A stretch of DNA of 64,000 bases, taken from NCBI GenBank assembly GCA_009741485.1, contig CM019216.1, positions 48,245,201 to 48,309,200 on the forward strand, given 5' to 3'. Source of the DNA: Malurus cyaneus samueli (Eukaryota; Chordata; Aves; Passeriformes; Maluridae). The notes below the pieces were generated by a model. It had not been told where the DNA came from. It saw only the letters and a program-made list of their open reading frames with translations, and made no database searches. A program made the position numbers and the translations under genes. Shown here one piece after another: positions 8,964 to 23,145 of the stretch. How positions within the stretch are numbered: position 1 is the stretch's first letter; each line of letters begins with the position of its first letter.

Positions 8964-11619
8964 GTATTCCTTCATGTTTCCTGAAATACTTCATTATTTT
9001 GAAAAAAAATGTGTTTCTTTGTATGACAAATAAGGCAGCCCTTCTTAGACACCTGCAAATACAATAACCATACTGTAACCATCACAAATGCCTGAATTTT
9101 CATGCTGGGCCACCCAGTAGAGAAATTGTTTACCATTAATTTGAGTGCAATTGTGAAAAGGTTCTGTTTCAATCACTTTTTGTTAAGTTATCCTTAAAAA
9201 GTAGCTTTGGACAATAGTACACTGGCTGTCATAACCTAATGCTGAGTTCACCACATGGGCTAATGACCCGAGGTTGTTTTCAGCTCTGAGACAGGTGTTA
9301 CATTTCCTCTCTCTGCTATCAGTCTTGGAGCTAACAGATGTAGGACAGTGGATCTTTGGGCAGTTTAGTGCCTGCAGCAAGCCTCCTTAGTGTCAGTGAC
9401 ATTTCTTGGTGTGTTGTGATTCCCTCTGTGATTAAGTGCCTCATAATCCTTCGCACTACGATGAGCAATGTTTGTCAAACTGGAATTGGATATAAAGTAG
9501 TTTGCAATTCTGACATGTAAAACTGAGTATTTTGTAACTTTTTTGTACAATGCAGATAAAATTACTGGAGTAAATAGTGCATGCCTGCTGCTTTGTAGTG
9601 ATTGCTGCTGTTTGTACTCTTCCTGACGGCAACCTTTGCAAGCCTTTTTCACCTTGTGTTGTTTGTTAATTTTAGTTTACAAAGGCAAACAAATATTAAG
9701 GATTTAAATGTGATAGATATATAAGGAGAAAAAGTATTTTGTTTTGAAATTTAATCTTTAGAAATAATGCATTGATAACCAAAAGAAGATACTGTCTCAT
9801 GATGATGAAAAGTCATTTTATTCTAAAACCTCTTGAAACGACACAGCACTTATAACTTCATATTCACAGGCAGAAGGAAAGAAACTACTCATGCTTTCTT
9901 TTAGCTCTGAGTTTGTCAAATGTAAGTAAACAAGTTCTTGAATTACCTCAGGAAGTGTTCTTTTTCTCTTCTGAGAAATTATTCCAGTTAGAGGCTAGCT
10001 TAGCCCTTTTCATAGACTCTGTTTCTGCATTCTCAGTCACCAGCTCAGTGGTTTAAGCTTTTAATAATTTTGGTACCAAACATCATAATTTTCTAGTGTT
10101 TTAATTACACAGCTGTTAATAAAGTAAGGAGTTCATACCTTAAACATTAAACCTTTCATAACGTTTTCTTAAAATTGTTATAGGCTCTGGTAATGTTTTA
10201 AAATGTTTTTAATTGCTTATTTTTGGACCTTTCTTGAGGTTTTCCATTACTTTACATTCATTCTTCTGTCTGCACTTGAGTAATTTATTTGACGAGTTCT
10301 GTGTGTATAGAACACAGTGCAGTGGAGTCCCAAGAAGGTATGCCATTAGGATGCCTAGCAACTAGAGTAATACAAACATTTGCCATTTTTCTTCTTCTAG
10401 GAATTAATGCTTCCCACCCACAACACTCCTATGAAATTTAAAAGCTATCAAAATAGGCAAGAAAAGGACCAGTTCAGTTAACTGCTGTAAATATTTCCAA
10501 AGTATCTAATTTTTCTTTCAGACTGCTCAAATTAGTGTCTCAGGTTATGGAAGGGTTTACATCATTATTGTATGAAGTAATCCACTTGCTGAAATCTGAT
10601 ATGAGTGACTTGAAGAGAGGGAAGGGCATGGAAGAGAGAAGTGTAACAAATTTAGTTTTTCTCCCATTCTGGAGGTGATCTTTAAAATACATGCCTAACT
10701 TAGAGAATTGCAAATTCCAAGTCTCTGATCAGACTGCCAGTATATCAGTAAAAAAACCTGCCCTCCCGCATTTTCAAACAGCTAAGTAATGTCTTTGACC
10801 CAACTGCTCAGCCAGCAGACCTGGGGAGAGTCTTCCATTGAAAGTGTGCAATGCAAGGAAGATAATTTGGGTTCTGATTCAATTTCAAATTCACTGTTTC
10901 AGCAAGACCCCTGGCTTCACTCTGAATTTCTACAGATCATAAACTCATCAGAAGTAAAGAATAGGAGTGTGCTTTCTTTGTTCTTTGTCTTATACTCTAG
11001 CCAGTATGCTGCTCAACATTGCAGCCCCTACCCATGTAAGAGCTACATCTCCTTATAAACATAGATCCAAAATAGACTTGACTGTGGTTTGATTTAGACC
11101 TAAATCACAGCTGTACACGAGCACCTCACTGTAGCCTCTTAAAGCAAGCTCAAGCATATTTAGAGGTGATGGTCTCATCACCTTGAGCTAACCTAAACTT
11201 TCCAAGATGCTAGTTTGCTTGGTATCTTTCCAGGCTGGTTGCTGTGCAGTGGGATTCCAGAGAAGCCAAATGATAGTAGCTTTATAGCTATCACGTTCCT
11301 GTCGATGCTTGAGGGATTTCAGAATGGAAACAGAAATAAATGCAAGCTGTTAATGTTCAGAATAAGCTGTGCTTGGAGAGTTGTGGTGGGTGAAGAGGGC
11401 AGAAAGAAATGTGTGCAGGGAACTGACTGAGTGATGATAGCTCCTGGCTGAATTTGTAAGATGAAATTACAAAATGAATTTTTAGGAATCCTATTTGTAG
11501 AGGTAATTTTTTTTTTAAAGAAACAAAATATTGGGAGTCATATCAAAATATTTATGAATGGTTGCAAAGGAAAAATAAAAATTCCTCCTTTGAACTTTTT
11601 AATGCATTTTACATTTCAG

Positions 11620-11691
11620 CTGGAAAACTACTCATTACACCCCTAATATTGGTTCTGGGACTGGCACTGGGAGCTGTAGCTGTTGTAATAG
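11620..11691 (+). CDS. RNF217: RNF217 72-bp exon: C-terminal transmembrane segment
   Basis: The acceptor ACATTTCAG and the donor G|GTAAGA bound a 72-base exon that keeps the RNF217 frame (one base carried from the RING2 exon, one passed on). It encodes AGKLLITPLILVLGLALG and then AVAVVIG, a strongly hydrophobic run that forms most of the single membrane-spanning helix of RNF217. This helix would anchor the ligase in a membrane with its RBR domain in the cytosol. The glycine-rich LGLALG core is the family hallmark as I recall it. Confidence 0.93.
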
Positions 11692-13813
11692 GTAAGAGTT
11701 ATATAAATGAGTGAATCTAATCCTGATTATGCAATTACTTTCTCTGTATGATATTTCAGTATTTTCATCTTGGAGACATGGAGACAAAGTACAGATTTCA
11801 CAGATACTGTTTTAGTATTAAAACAATTTTAGTATTTTTTTCTAAAATATTTGTCTCTAAAATGTTTGGGGTTTTTTTGGCATTTTAAGCTTATTAGCTT
11901 TATTTTTGTTCGCAGTTGTTCAGTTTTCCAAATCAACGTCTTTAACTGGTATAGTTAAACTAACAAAAAGTACAGAATGACTTAAATGTAATCCTGGGGG
12001 TTGACCTACCTGGACCCAGCCTTTAATCACTCCATTGAAATACAATTTTATATTCTTGACCATGTGTATGACAAGATTTTTGAGGAACTAAGACTTAGTC
12101 CCAAGAGCTCAGCAGCTTGAAGGTGCAACAGCAACAAAGCAGCAAATTGGGATGAGTCAGTCTCAAAATATGATTCAGTGCATAGGCTGCCAAATTGTAT
12201 TCCATCATGAAAACTGGTACTGTGAACTCTTTTGATTGCAGTATCGAAGTTCTGTAAATGTGATTGTACTAACATGGGGACAGATATTTTAGCAAAGCTG
12301 CTCTTCGCCTGGCTTAGATGAGTTTTCCAGCAGAAAGGAGATTATCTGGGACTAAAGGTATAATCTTGCTCATATGAGTGCATATCCACTCTCTATATTG
12401 GTAATAATATGTCATTCCGGGATCATGCTGCTTCACAGCTCTTCACCAACCTGCTTACTCCACTGAAAATTTGCAGTGCATGCCCAGCCCTGAGGTATAT
12501 TGGGATATGACTCCTTAATTTTGATATAATAAAGCCAAAATACACCAGGATAGTTATATTAATAAGGTTGTAACTAACCAATCAACTTGTAACCAAAATA
12601 CTATTACAGCTTTTTTTGTAGACTACATGTACCCAAACAAGGAATATTGCTGTTAATTTCTGTGTTTAGATCAATCACCTTCACTGAAGAGAGAGTGAGG
12701 GATATCTATCTTAAATATTTATTTTATTCAATAATATTTTATTGTCTGCAATACTGGCATAAAAGACTTCTTAATGCCAGTAAAACTTGTTTTGGTCTAC
12801 AATCAGGTATAATCTATGATGGGGAAAAAAGCCTACTCTTGCACTAAAAATGAAGAGGGTTTTGCACTAATATAATAACAATGTTTGCAATAATAATTAG
12901 AATGCTATTGAAGTCTGCTCCTAGGGTTGGTTGGATGAGATAAAAAGCAGCAGTATGAGCAGTTCCAAACCAAAAGCATTGATTATTTATAGGAAAGTTT
13001 TGGTTTTGAGGTAATTACAGCAATATTTGCTGCCAGCCACTGTTAGAAGTAGTCTCAGTTGCGAAGCTGAAAACCGTACTGCATCATTTACAAGGCTGTT
13101 GAGCAAAGCAAGAACCCTGTGACTATAGTAGTCTTTAGTTCTATGTTGTTACTGTAGTGGCCCTTTCAGTCAGCTGGTAGCAAGAGAAAGGGGAAGATGG
13201 TTCTCATTTGGGTTTGAGGGAGTACAGACAATTTGACAAACTATTTTTCACCTGAATAAATGTGTTATGGTTTTTTGGGTTTTTTTAACAGCTTTTTTTT
13301 CACTTCAAAAACTTCTAAGAATAAATTGTTCCCTGTCAAGGCAAGGTTAAACACTCAGTATTATTCAAGGATAAGCATTTTTTGTTACTTCACAGTAGAT
13401 GAGGATGTTTGTAAAAATAAATAAAAAGTAAAACATGCTATCTCTATTGCATGTGAATCTAATTGAAAGCTACTTTAGTTGTATCAGCTTTGAATTTAGA
13501 TGTAAGAATTTCCACAGTGCTTCTAAGTTAAGTTTGTACCTAGTACCAAACAGCATGGTTCAGAAATTTAGTCATAGATGAGTGTAGAGTTAGCAGGAAT
13601 TTGTTGTAAAGGAAAGAATAAGTGTAGTTTAACTCGTTATCAAAGGGACTGCTTGTTGCAGGCTAGTTTTTTTTTCTGCTTGTTCAAATGCCTGGTCTAA
13701 ATTCTCTGAGACATGGAAAGCTCCATCCAAATGCATGTATTGAAAGAACAGAATACACACACAAAGGATTGCATTTAATTATGTTCTTTTTTCATGTTTC
13801 CTTCTTTTGGCAG
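11692..13813 (+). other. RNF217: RNF217 last intron
   Basis: A 2.1-kb AT-rich intron with donor GTAAGA and a pyrimidine tract leading to the acceptor TTTTGGCAG. I see nothing else in it: no exon, no RNA gene, no recognisable transposon. Confidence 0.85.
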
Positions 13814-13887
13814 GTTTATTTGTGTTTCCTATCTATTGCCTTTGTAAAAAGCAGAGGAAAAGGTCACGGACAGGTATGCCCTGGTGA
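13814..13887 (+). CDS. RNF217: RNF217 terminal coding exon: end of the membrane helix and basic C-terminal tail, with stop
   Basis: The exon continues the frame as GLFVFPIYCLC, then KKQRKRSRTGMPW and the stop TGA at 13885-13887. It completes the transmembrane segment and adds a short tail rich in Lys and Arg. The positive charge after the helix favours a cytosolic tail. I recall the human protein ending in nearly the same way (…RTGMHW), so the stop is in the expected place. Oddity: the last codons contain CAG|GTATGC, a good-looking splice donor 15 bases before the end of the coding region (see findings). Confidence 0.93.
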
Positions 13888-14366
13888 GGATGGACCTTAC
13901 TTGCCTGAACTGAGCTGGTCCTGCAAGGGCTATCCATGTTTTGTGCAACAGAGCAATACAGTGCTGGTTACAGCATCAAAGCCACCGCCCTGGAAGAAGA
14001 ATGGGGGCTCTCCTGCCATCTTCCCTCAGCCGAAAACACTACTGCAAACCAGAAAGCCTCTTTGCTCTGGTGCACTCTCAACAAGATGGGCCCCCTGACT
14101 GCTGCTTTTTAAATGTTTCTGGTTTTGTTTTTTTTTTTAGTTATTACTTTGGAGGGGGTTTTTTGAGTCTAAGTTTCTGAAACAGACAATCCAAGTCTGT
14201 GTTGTAGCCACAACTCTAGTACCGATTTGGCCTGTGAAGAAAGCATTTAACTGCTAACATGTGCTCGTTTAACTTCAGTGTTGGCCTTTAAAGGGGGAAA
14301 TGCTTAGAAGTGTTTGGACTCTTACTGTATACTGAGCATATTACTTTTGGTATTAAAAACTACTTC

Positions 14367-14374
14367 TGTAAATA
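14367..14374 (+). promoter_or_regulatory. Pumilio-type element in the RNF217 3'UTR
   Basis: TGTAAATA matches the Pumilio recognition consensus TGTANATA and lies 480 bases after the stop codon. Motif match only. Confidence 0.35.
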
Positions 14375-14571
14375 ACTTCCATCACACAGCATTCTGTTCA
14401 GCATACCGAAACCCCATCACATGCCAGAGCACGACAGCTGGTTATCTTCTGAGTCCTCCTGCTCGTGGAGTGTACATTGCCACAGCCAAACTGCAGTGCC
14501 TCAGAGGGGAATACCCTTAGTACTGAAGCGCCGTGATATTTAAGAATATGGTGATTGGTTTCACTTCAGTA

Positions 14572-14582
14572 ATTTATTTATG
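14572..14582 (+). promoter_or_regulatory. AU-rich element in the RNF217 3'UTR
   Basis: ATTTATTTATG contains two overlapping ATTTA pentamers and the TTATTTAT core of mRNA-destabilising AU-rich elements. Motif match only. Confidence 0.35.
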
Positions 14583-17500
14583 ACAGTCTATTAATATTAA
14601 TGGTAGGGGGTGTGACAAGATTTGTTACAACAGGACTTCATTTTTAAATTCTCGCAGTACAGAAAAAATTTCAAGGGTTTGGATAACAAGATGTGTCATG
14701 GGCCTGATCTGTCTCAAGATATCCCTGAAGTGTGTTTGCAGGGAAGCTGGAAACTTGCTCTTCTATTCTGACTTGGAATATGATACACACGTTACACACT
14801 ATCTGTGTGAAGATTGACTTGATGAAATTTTATAACCTAAATAGCACATTTTGTTTGTTTGTTCCTTTGAGTAGGCTACTACTTCGTAAGTTTTGAAATA
14901 TCCACTGATGTCTCACAAGGAAAGTCTGTGAATCCAGGGTAAGGGGAGGGATCATGAATTCTTAGGAGACCACTTCATTCTTATTTTCTGCTTCCCCTGT
15001 TTCTCTTCCTGGTGCATGACAGTTCTGTAGAGAATAGTTATCTTTGCGTTCTTTTCTTAACTTCAGAGTTCCACTGTTTGCTACCAAACCTCTTTCTCAG
15101 TGCATCACCACAAAAATGATGTAATTCAGCATAAGAAATCAGCTACTGAGAATTTTTACACTTCTAATTTTAACTCAAATTTATCATACAAATATAACTT
15201 AAACAATAGAATAAAATTTGTGTAGACAGAACACTGAAACAGTAAGGAACTGAATAAGAAAAATGTCTCCTTTATACTGTAAAAATACAGGCTAATCTTA
15301 AACAAAAGAAGATTGGATTTGTACTGTGAAGGTACTTTTTTCAGTGTGTGTGTTTGAAGATACACATATATGTATATATATGTTTGTGTATATATTGGGG
15401 AAGGGGGAAGAAAGAAGATGGGAAATGTCCTTAAGAGTCTACAGACTTCAAAATACAGGCTTGCAAATAACCTATCATTTCAGAGGAGGTACTTTGTACC
15501 ACTTTCTTTGGAAATTGTTGTTAAATCTGAATGGAGTTGTAATTTCTAAACAAATAGTATTCTGCCCCACCAACATAATACTGTTACAAGATACTCACTT
15601 TGACTTTGAAGCCTCAGTGCAAGAAGCTGATGACTTTTGTTTACCTGGAAACACAAATATCAGCTTACTGTAGTTGGCTAGTATGCTTGTTTTCTGTCAG
15701 CTTCTGGTTTTGTTTTCTTGCACCATAGCAGTCAGTAGCTATTTAATAATTTCCATTTGAATTTAAGGGCATGTTGACCCTGTTATCCTAGCAGTAGAAA
15801 TAGTACTTTTCAAAGATTTGCAAATTAAGCAGGAAAGTAATGACATTTAGAAATAAAATTCAAAACCTATTGTCAATGCAAATCCACCTGTTAATTAGAC
15901 TTACTTTCTTCTGAGACACATCAGTTTCATATTTGTGTTCTGTCTGAGGTTGGAAGCTGCCTTAAAATTGGTCTTGGTTTTGTGTTTTCTGAGGCTATAC
16001 ATATCAGTTGTCTTTGGCTTACTCAGGGATTTTTATTCCTCTCTTTAAATGTCAAATAATGAAGATATTTTTGTATTATTTAGAAAAACCTTCAGACCTC
16101 AGAGAGCGATATATATAAATAGATTTGGGTTTGCAATGCAGTCTACAACATGGTGTCAAACTATTCCACTCGAGAATATTTTAGTACTTGAGATTATCTG
16201 TAATTAACTACATAGTGGATTAATTTTCTTTCTTTCCTGGTTCTGTATAAATGTGAGATTTTTCTGGTCTTTGTAGCTGTTTTCACTCTGCCATGTTCGC
16301 CATTTTCAGTTTTTGACTAGAGTTCAGTAAGATCTGAAACTAAGACAAATAAAGAGCATAAAAGGGAAGATAATAGATCTGCACTTACTTCTATTCAGAA
16401 ACCATAACCCTGTGGATGGAGAAGAGGAGCATACAACTCAGCTCCTACATTATCGTTTCATCTAGACCATTTTGATTTTATCGGAATGGATTAAATCAAA
16501 GGGAAATGGTTCTCATTTTCTAAAGAGCGCAAAAAGAGTCATCTTTGACCTTGTAAAGATGAGTAAGTCTGTGCTTTTGCTGCAGGGAAAAAAGAAGGAA
16601 TTAAAATAATTTTTACTTTTTTGTCAAACAGAATAAACTTTTAAGAGGCAGAGTAGGGATAAGGAGATCTTTTTCCATCTGTATAAAATATTACCACTTG
16701 AAAAGTACATAAAACCAATTGTTATCAATATTATATAACAGAATGTACTGACACATGAGAAGTACTTAGCTTCATTTGGTTAAACATTAGCTTTTAAACA
16801 ACTCACCACAGAAAACCTTACATACATCAAAGCCATATCATTTGTTTTAAAAGCATTTGTTAGTTTGAAAGAAATTCAGTGACCTTTAATAAGGAAATTC
16901 AAGGATGTTTTTATCATGTTGATGTGTTGTGGTTTTTGTAACTACTCTAAAGAAATCATCAAGCTGTTCTACTCCATCTTTATTAGCAGAAAACTTCATC
17001 AGGCAGCTAAATTAACCTGCTAAGGCAGATTTCACACTACTGTATGCTGATCATTACTGCTCATTGTGTTTGCTTTCACCAGTTAATATTTAAAATTATT
17101 TATTCTTGTACAAAGTTATTGCTCATCAATACCTGTATTCAGACTAGAAATGTTAGATCTGTTCTACACTTGTCTTCTGTTCCAAGCTTGCCTGGGGATG
17201 GATTTGCCTGTATGCAGTCAGAGCTGGGGCCCTCCCCATGGTGCCATGCTGTGTGTGCCCCATCCTGCTCCTGGGAGGGCTGGCTGCACACACCACCCGG
17301 CAGGGGCTGCTCTCCTTTTCACCAATATGCAGAATTTAGTTGAATCTCATTAATGGGGTCAGCTTCTAGGGCTACTCAGCCATATCAGCTCAGGATCATT
17401 CTGAGTCCTGTGGCATCTCAGAGCATAGTTTGGTATATGTGCAGAGTTTGTTTATCCAGGGGCTTGTGACTGGAAAATGACTGTTTTTCCTTGTGTCATT

Positions 17501-20500
17501 CTGTTAGCTAGTGAGAGTAATAAGCTGAGTAGGAATACAGACAAGAGGCCGAAGAGCAGTTCTGAGAAGCCTTGTGCTGAGTTGACCCATCAGGTTTAGT
17601 TCCATGCTAAACAGGCAGTGAGTCTTCAGTTCTCAGCACTTCTGTAATGAACAGCATATTCATACCTCTTCAGCATCATTAAAGTACAGTGCACTTTGAG
17701 TGATCTATTCTCTTCCTCTGAGACAATGCAAATGTGTAAGGGAAGATTTTGGGTTTGGTTTTGATGTTACTAATGCTGAGTTCGTAACTCTTCCTGCTAT
17801 GTTAGATTTGTTTTTTTGTTTGTTCTTTTTTTTTTTTTTATAATTGACACCTATTTATTCATTATAAAAGTTTTACTTTGTTAAGACTATTAATTTGCAG
17901 GAATTACTGCCAATTTTAACTAGAAATCATTTTGGATCATCAGCAGGTATTCTTTTTAGCCAAGAGGCTTTTTGCTCTTCCAAAGACTATTACATCTCGT
18001 GTGATGTTAAATGGTGTGTAGGTGAGGGCAGTCATTTTCTCAGAGAATACAAATTCACCAGTGATGGAATGGTTTCTTATGACACTTAGATATGAGAAAC
18101 TGATTAATGTTCAATGGCCAAATAGTTCACCATGAAGATTCTTGGTGGGTTTGTTTTTTTTTTTTTTAAATTTAGTTGTATTTTGTTTCTTGAGCAAACC
18201 TTACATCATAATTTGTGATATGATAATTGTTCAAGTTATGGATAAGAAACATGGATTGCTGTTACTTTTATAATCTATATTAGATCTCTGCTGATGGAAA
18301 TAATCCTACATGAGGAAACTATTAGATAATTTCTTACTCTCTTTTAATTTTGCAGCCTTACAGTTGCAGTGAGTCAGCTTCATTTTTGACGTCAGTCACA
18401 GCCCTATTAAACCAGAGGAAACTATTTTTATGCCACTGTGGAATTTGGTCACAAATACTTTGATAAAAACATCTGGAAGTGTGTTGATAACCATTGAAAA
18501 CTTGGTTCACTTCAGAAGTGCAAACTACTATGGAGCCACTCCTCATTTGCAGAATGGTGCCAATGTGTTCAGTAAGCACAGGAGAGAGAGAGTTGGGAAG
18601 AATTTCCAAACAATGTTCTTATTAGAGCAGATTGTCAGGAGAAGGGATACTAGTTTTTAATACAATAAAGAAACTTTCTTAATGCTTTGAGTAGAAAATG
18701 TTTTTTTCAAATAAAATTAGACATTACATCCAAAGACAGTGTTAAATAACATTTCTTCAAATTCTGCTTTCTTCAGTGTAACAAATAGGAGTACAGCATA
18801 AGAAATGGATTTGCAGCTGTTAAGTATTGTTAGTACTTACAGTGCACACAACATCTAAAAAGTTATGTTGCTGATATATTTGGTGGTTTATGTTGCTACT
18901 GTTACATGAAAAACCAGCTGAGCTGAGCCTTATTGAAAGACAAGCAGTGTTTTTCACTGGTGTTACAGCTTGAGCAGTACTTAACACCCCCAAACTTTAT
19001 TTTAAATAAAACAAACAAATGCAGTTGCTTGCGCACTGTACCTTCCTGGCTGATTCTTCCTTGTCTTGCTGTGCATAGGAGTTCAGGATGGATATGTTCT
19101 CTGTGCAGTAAGAAACTGAGTGCACATTTTAGGCAATTAATCACTGATGCTTCTCTTCTCTTAGCCTAATAGTGAAATGCCATAAGGCAGGGAAATGAAA
19201 ACTGATCCTAGAGTGCATGCTCTGATTTCAAAGACAAAAATGTGTAATAAGCTTTAATTAATCCATGGCAAAAAATAAATGCATACATTTTGAAACAAAA
19301 TTCCAGCTGTAAAATAGTGATGCATTTATTAAAATATGCATATTGTGCAAAAGAAAGCCTTTTTTGGAGCTTATTTGGCTTGTCAAAACATGAAAAATTA
19401 ATCCGAAGTGTTTTGGATGGATCAAAGTCAGAAGAGAAGCTTACTGTGTAAAAATATTTTGTTGTCATAAACATGAACTTTGCACATATCTTAAACACAG
19501 TTGCATGCCAACCCCATTCAGTGTTCACCTTTTGAAAATTTGACTGAAAACAGTATTTTTGAAATTTTTAACTTACTGTCACTGAGCATGATGTTAGTAA
19601 TACAATGCCACATTTACCTCATTTTTAGAAGGAATTACCTTTACAGAATCCAGAGGAGTTGTTCAGATATTTTAACCCTGTCCTGTAAAACTAATTAGGA
19701 AACATCTTCATGCCTTATTCAAGCTCTGGATGAGCAGAGAGATTCAGTCCTTAGTAATGCACTATGTTTTTGCATAAAAAAAAGTGCACTCTTAAGAGTT
19801 TTTCATATCAATTTACATTCTGCTGCTTTGTGTCCAGAAATTGCAAGGACAAGGGTAGATTTACATTTCACTGTTTACCATCTCATAATAAAGTGTTTAC
19901 CATGTTTCCATTGTTATACACTTCATTTGTAATGCTCTCCTTTTCCTTCTAAATTTCATAATTTGAAACTGACTTGTGAAAATGGCTGAAGATCAAATTG
20001 GATGTGTAAAATGCGATCTCATAGGAAGTTGCTTCATTAATGCTTTGCTGAGCTACAACAGCAAAAGATTACTTTTGTTGTATTTAAGTTACTAAAATGC
20101 TGAAGTCTGTTTTTCTTCAGAGCTTTTAATTTAACATTTTTAATGTATGTAAACAGCACAGTTATCTGTTGCATAACTAACCATCTGAGTACAAAATAAC
20201 ATTTTAAGATATTGGTTAATCCTTGTTACTATGGTAGATGAGAATAGTGCTGGAAAAAAAGAAACCATTATCTCTGAGGAACATGTCTGAGCTGAACCTT
20301 GTCTTAATTCCAAGAAGTCTTTCTTGGTTTCCATCTCTTTTATGTATTTTAGGGTGGAGAATTCCCTCTGAAATAGGTTTAATTTGAATGGCAAGCTGTG
20401 AGGGTAGTGATATAATAGATCATATCTTTTTTAGTGTACAGGCTTCTGGCACAACCAGGGTGCTGGCCAAAACACTGTGGATTCATGAAGAAAGCAATTT

Positions 20501-23139
20501 CTAGTTCTGTATTCAGGCAACATACAAGCTAGATGAATCAGTGATTAGAACTTTTTGTAGTATATTTATTGGAGGACTAAGTTATAAAAACTGGAGGTAG
20601 GCAATGCCCTTGAAAAGAACACTAGAATTGCAGTATTTAGTGTGTTTTGTATAATAGGTAATTTTAAATGTGTTGTAAGTGCCTTATTGCCTGAAACAAA
20701 TGAAAGGTGTTCATAACCCTCAGTAGAGCAATATGGGAATTCCTGTTCTGTGGACTCCCGCAGTTGTGTTAAGCCAAGGTAACCAGTATTGGTTTGCTCA
20801 GAAAGCTGAAAAATGTTGTTAGTGAAGAAGTTAACTTAATATAAAAGTAATCTGGCATGCTTATTTTAATGCTGATGATCTCATTTCTGAGGTTTTTTTT
20901 AACTTGCTCTTTGCCCCCATCCCTCCCCCTGATTCCCATCTTCCTTCAGCCTTCTGCAGAAATACATCTTAAGTTGTTGCTAGAGTAAATTTGGCTCCTC
21001 CAACATAAGAAAACATGAGTTTTATACCACTGAAAGAAATGTAACTTTTAGGAGAAGAGAATTCAGCCAAAGTTCAGTTAGACCGCAGCCTGTTGTAGGT
21101 AAACCTTCCAAACTGCAGGGTTCACACGTGCCCTGTTCATACTAATTCATGGATGTGGAAGCACCAAGGAATATGGCACATGGAGGTGCACCCAGAGCAG
21201 GTTAACAGCATTTAGCATTTCAGTTCAGCTGGAACTAACATATCCTGTTATATCAGTTGCTGACTCCTCTGGGGTGGGTATCTGGATGGAATAAACCATC
21301 AGTCGAGCTTGGAGGCACAGCTCTGCAATCTCTGCCCAGCCCTTCATTGCAGGGTGGCAGTTGTGATCTGGACAGATATTACTCATTTTGCCATCTTCTG
21401 ATAGCTAAAAAATGGATGTTGTAGGGTCTATTTCATCTTACTTGCTTTTCCGCAAAACAGTGCTATTTTACCCTTTATGATCTGCATTTCCTAAAGGGCC
21501 TGTATTTTCTTATTTACTTTGATGCCACTATTGTCCATTGATTATTGAAGTCTGGTGCCAAGAATAAGCTACTTCTCTAAAATTACCTTGAATTACATGA
21601 CCTTATGGTAGCAATTATCTTTTAAGAAATAGTGAAGTATAAAAGTTAATTATCAGAAGGAAATTGAGTTAATGGGGGGTAAGATGAAAAATTATGATTA
21701 GAAGGTCTATTTATTATAGTTTCATGAACATTAAATGGTTTTACTGTGTTTGATTTCCTTCACCAAGAATTTGTGAAGGAAAGGAGAAATTAAGATAAGA
21801 AAAGTATCCCTTTGAACCTTTTCCTGAAATTACTGAGTTTTCCAGAAATGTAGGAGGGGCTTTTTTCCCACCCTGGAGTTATTAATTGGTAATATAGCTG
21901 CCACAGTGTTACTGTTAACACTAATGTGAGTGTTTAGTCAGGATTCAGCTTGCATATCTGAAGGTTTTCGTGATAGGGAGTTTGATTTAGAGCCATACTG
22001 CAATAAAATTGTAAGTGAATTACCACTCTTACAGATATCTTAATGACTTCTATTTCAGCATTATCTCAAATGTTTAGGCATTTACTGTGTTCTTCCATTA
22101 TCCATTGAATAGAAGATGTCATGTATCAAAATACTCCTTCAACCTTATGAATTACTGTTTATTTTTACAAGTTATTTCCTTAAATGAGTTTTTTCTCTTC
22201 TAGAGCCAGCAGGCACACAACCAAAATGCTGATAAGCTTTTCCTATTATCTTTGTCCTGCATTTTCTGTTGCATACTAGTGCAACAGTGGTCTTCATGCT
22301 GTTATAACTTGATGAAAGAATTCGGTAGTGTTGGGCAATATTTTACAAATAATATCTTCAAGTTGGTATTTTAAATGTGTACCAGTAATTACTGTTCAGT
22401 GTGCTACGTATGTGGCTGCTTTAGTTTATGTCAATGTTTTGTAAAGATTATTTCTTGCTACCCTCTTCAGAGTGCCTTTTCATTTAGGAGGTCTAGAAGA
22501 TGGTTTACTGAAGTCTTCTTTTGAATCTACCATAGTAATGTCTGATCTTTAAACTTGTCCTGATGAATGTATAACTAAAATCTTGTTCTTTAAAAAGCTA
22601 CAGTAGACACAGGTTGTATATGCACATGTACATGCATGGATACAAGGGAAGGTGTTCTGCCAATGTTTGTCCTGCTGGACAGGACCTTTCAAAAGTAAGT
22701 GAATTTTTTAACAGTTTTATTTTCAAAATGTTACCTCACTAGTATTGAATAGTAGGTATATCTCTGTATTGCTTCACTTTGCTAAATACAATCACGGTAG
22801 GCAGTTTAATTTTTAAAAGACTCTGCGATGAATCTGGTGTTCATATGAGACTGAATTTCGTAAGACAGAACTTACGGTACTTTGTTTCCTTTAAAGGCAT
22901 TCCTTTCACTTACACTGACATCCCAAGCCCCTGTTAGCAACCGACTGAAAAAGTGCTTCCCCAAGGTGAAATGCAAGAGTGTAAAGTAGCATTTGAATGC
23001 ACTCCACCTGTCCTAGCATCATTATTCAGAAATGGGGGTGAGGGGCAGTAGGTTTGATTAACTGTTGGAAGATATACATTGTAGAGTTCTTTCACTTGCA
23101 CACGAGGGGTTTTACAATGTCATCCAGTAATGTCTACCT

Positions 23140-23145
23140 AATAAA
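23140..23145 (+). terminator. Candidate distal polyadenylation signal of RNF217
   Basis: AATAAA in the context CCTAATAAAGTTTTG, followed by an A-rich stretch and T/G-rich sequence within 40 bases. It is the last strong signal before clearly intergenic sequence. Not proven without transcript data. Confidence 0.35.

Larger units (their letters stand above)
2867..11619 (+). other. RNF217: RNF217 intron between the RING2 exon and the transmembrane exon
   Basis: An 8.75-kb intron with donor GTGAGT and acceptor ACATTTCAG. It carries a CR1 fragment (about 4373-4500) and an LTR provirus (7283-8963), both listed separately. The remainder (2867-4372, 4501-7277 and 8969-11619) is AT-rich unique sequence with short T and A runs, in which I see no exon, RNA gene or structured repeat. 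Short open frames such as the 80-115 codon ones near 3700-4200 and 9400-9650 show no domain and are not supported as genes. Confidence 0.85.

Noticed and set aside
13688..14098. A 136-codon plus-strand frame across the last RNF217 exon
   Set aside because: It is in a different frame from the conserved GLFVFPIYCLC reading and shows no homology. The true frame stops at 13887.
17895..18089. 64-codon frame in the RNF217 3'UTR region
   Set aside because: No domain, no codon-use signal and AT-rich context. Consistent with chance.
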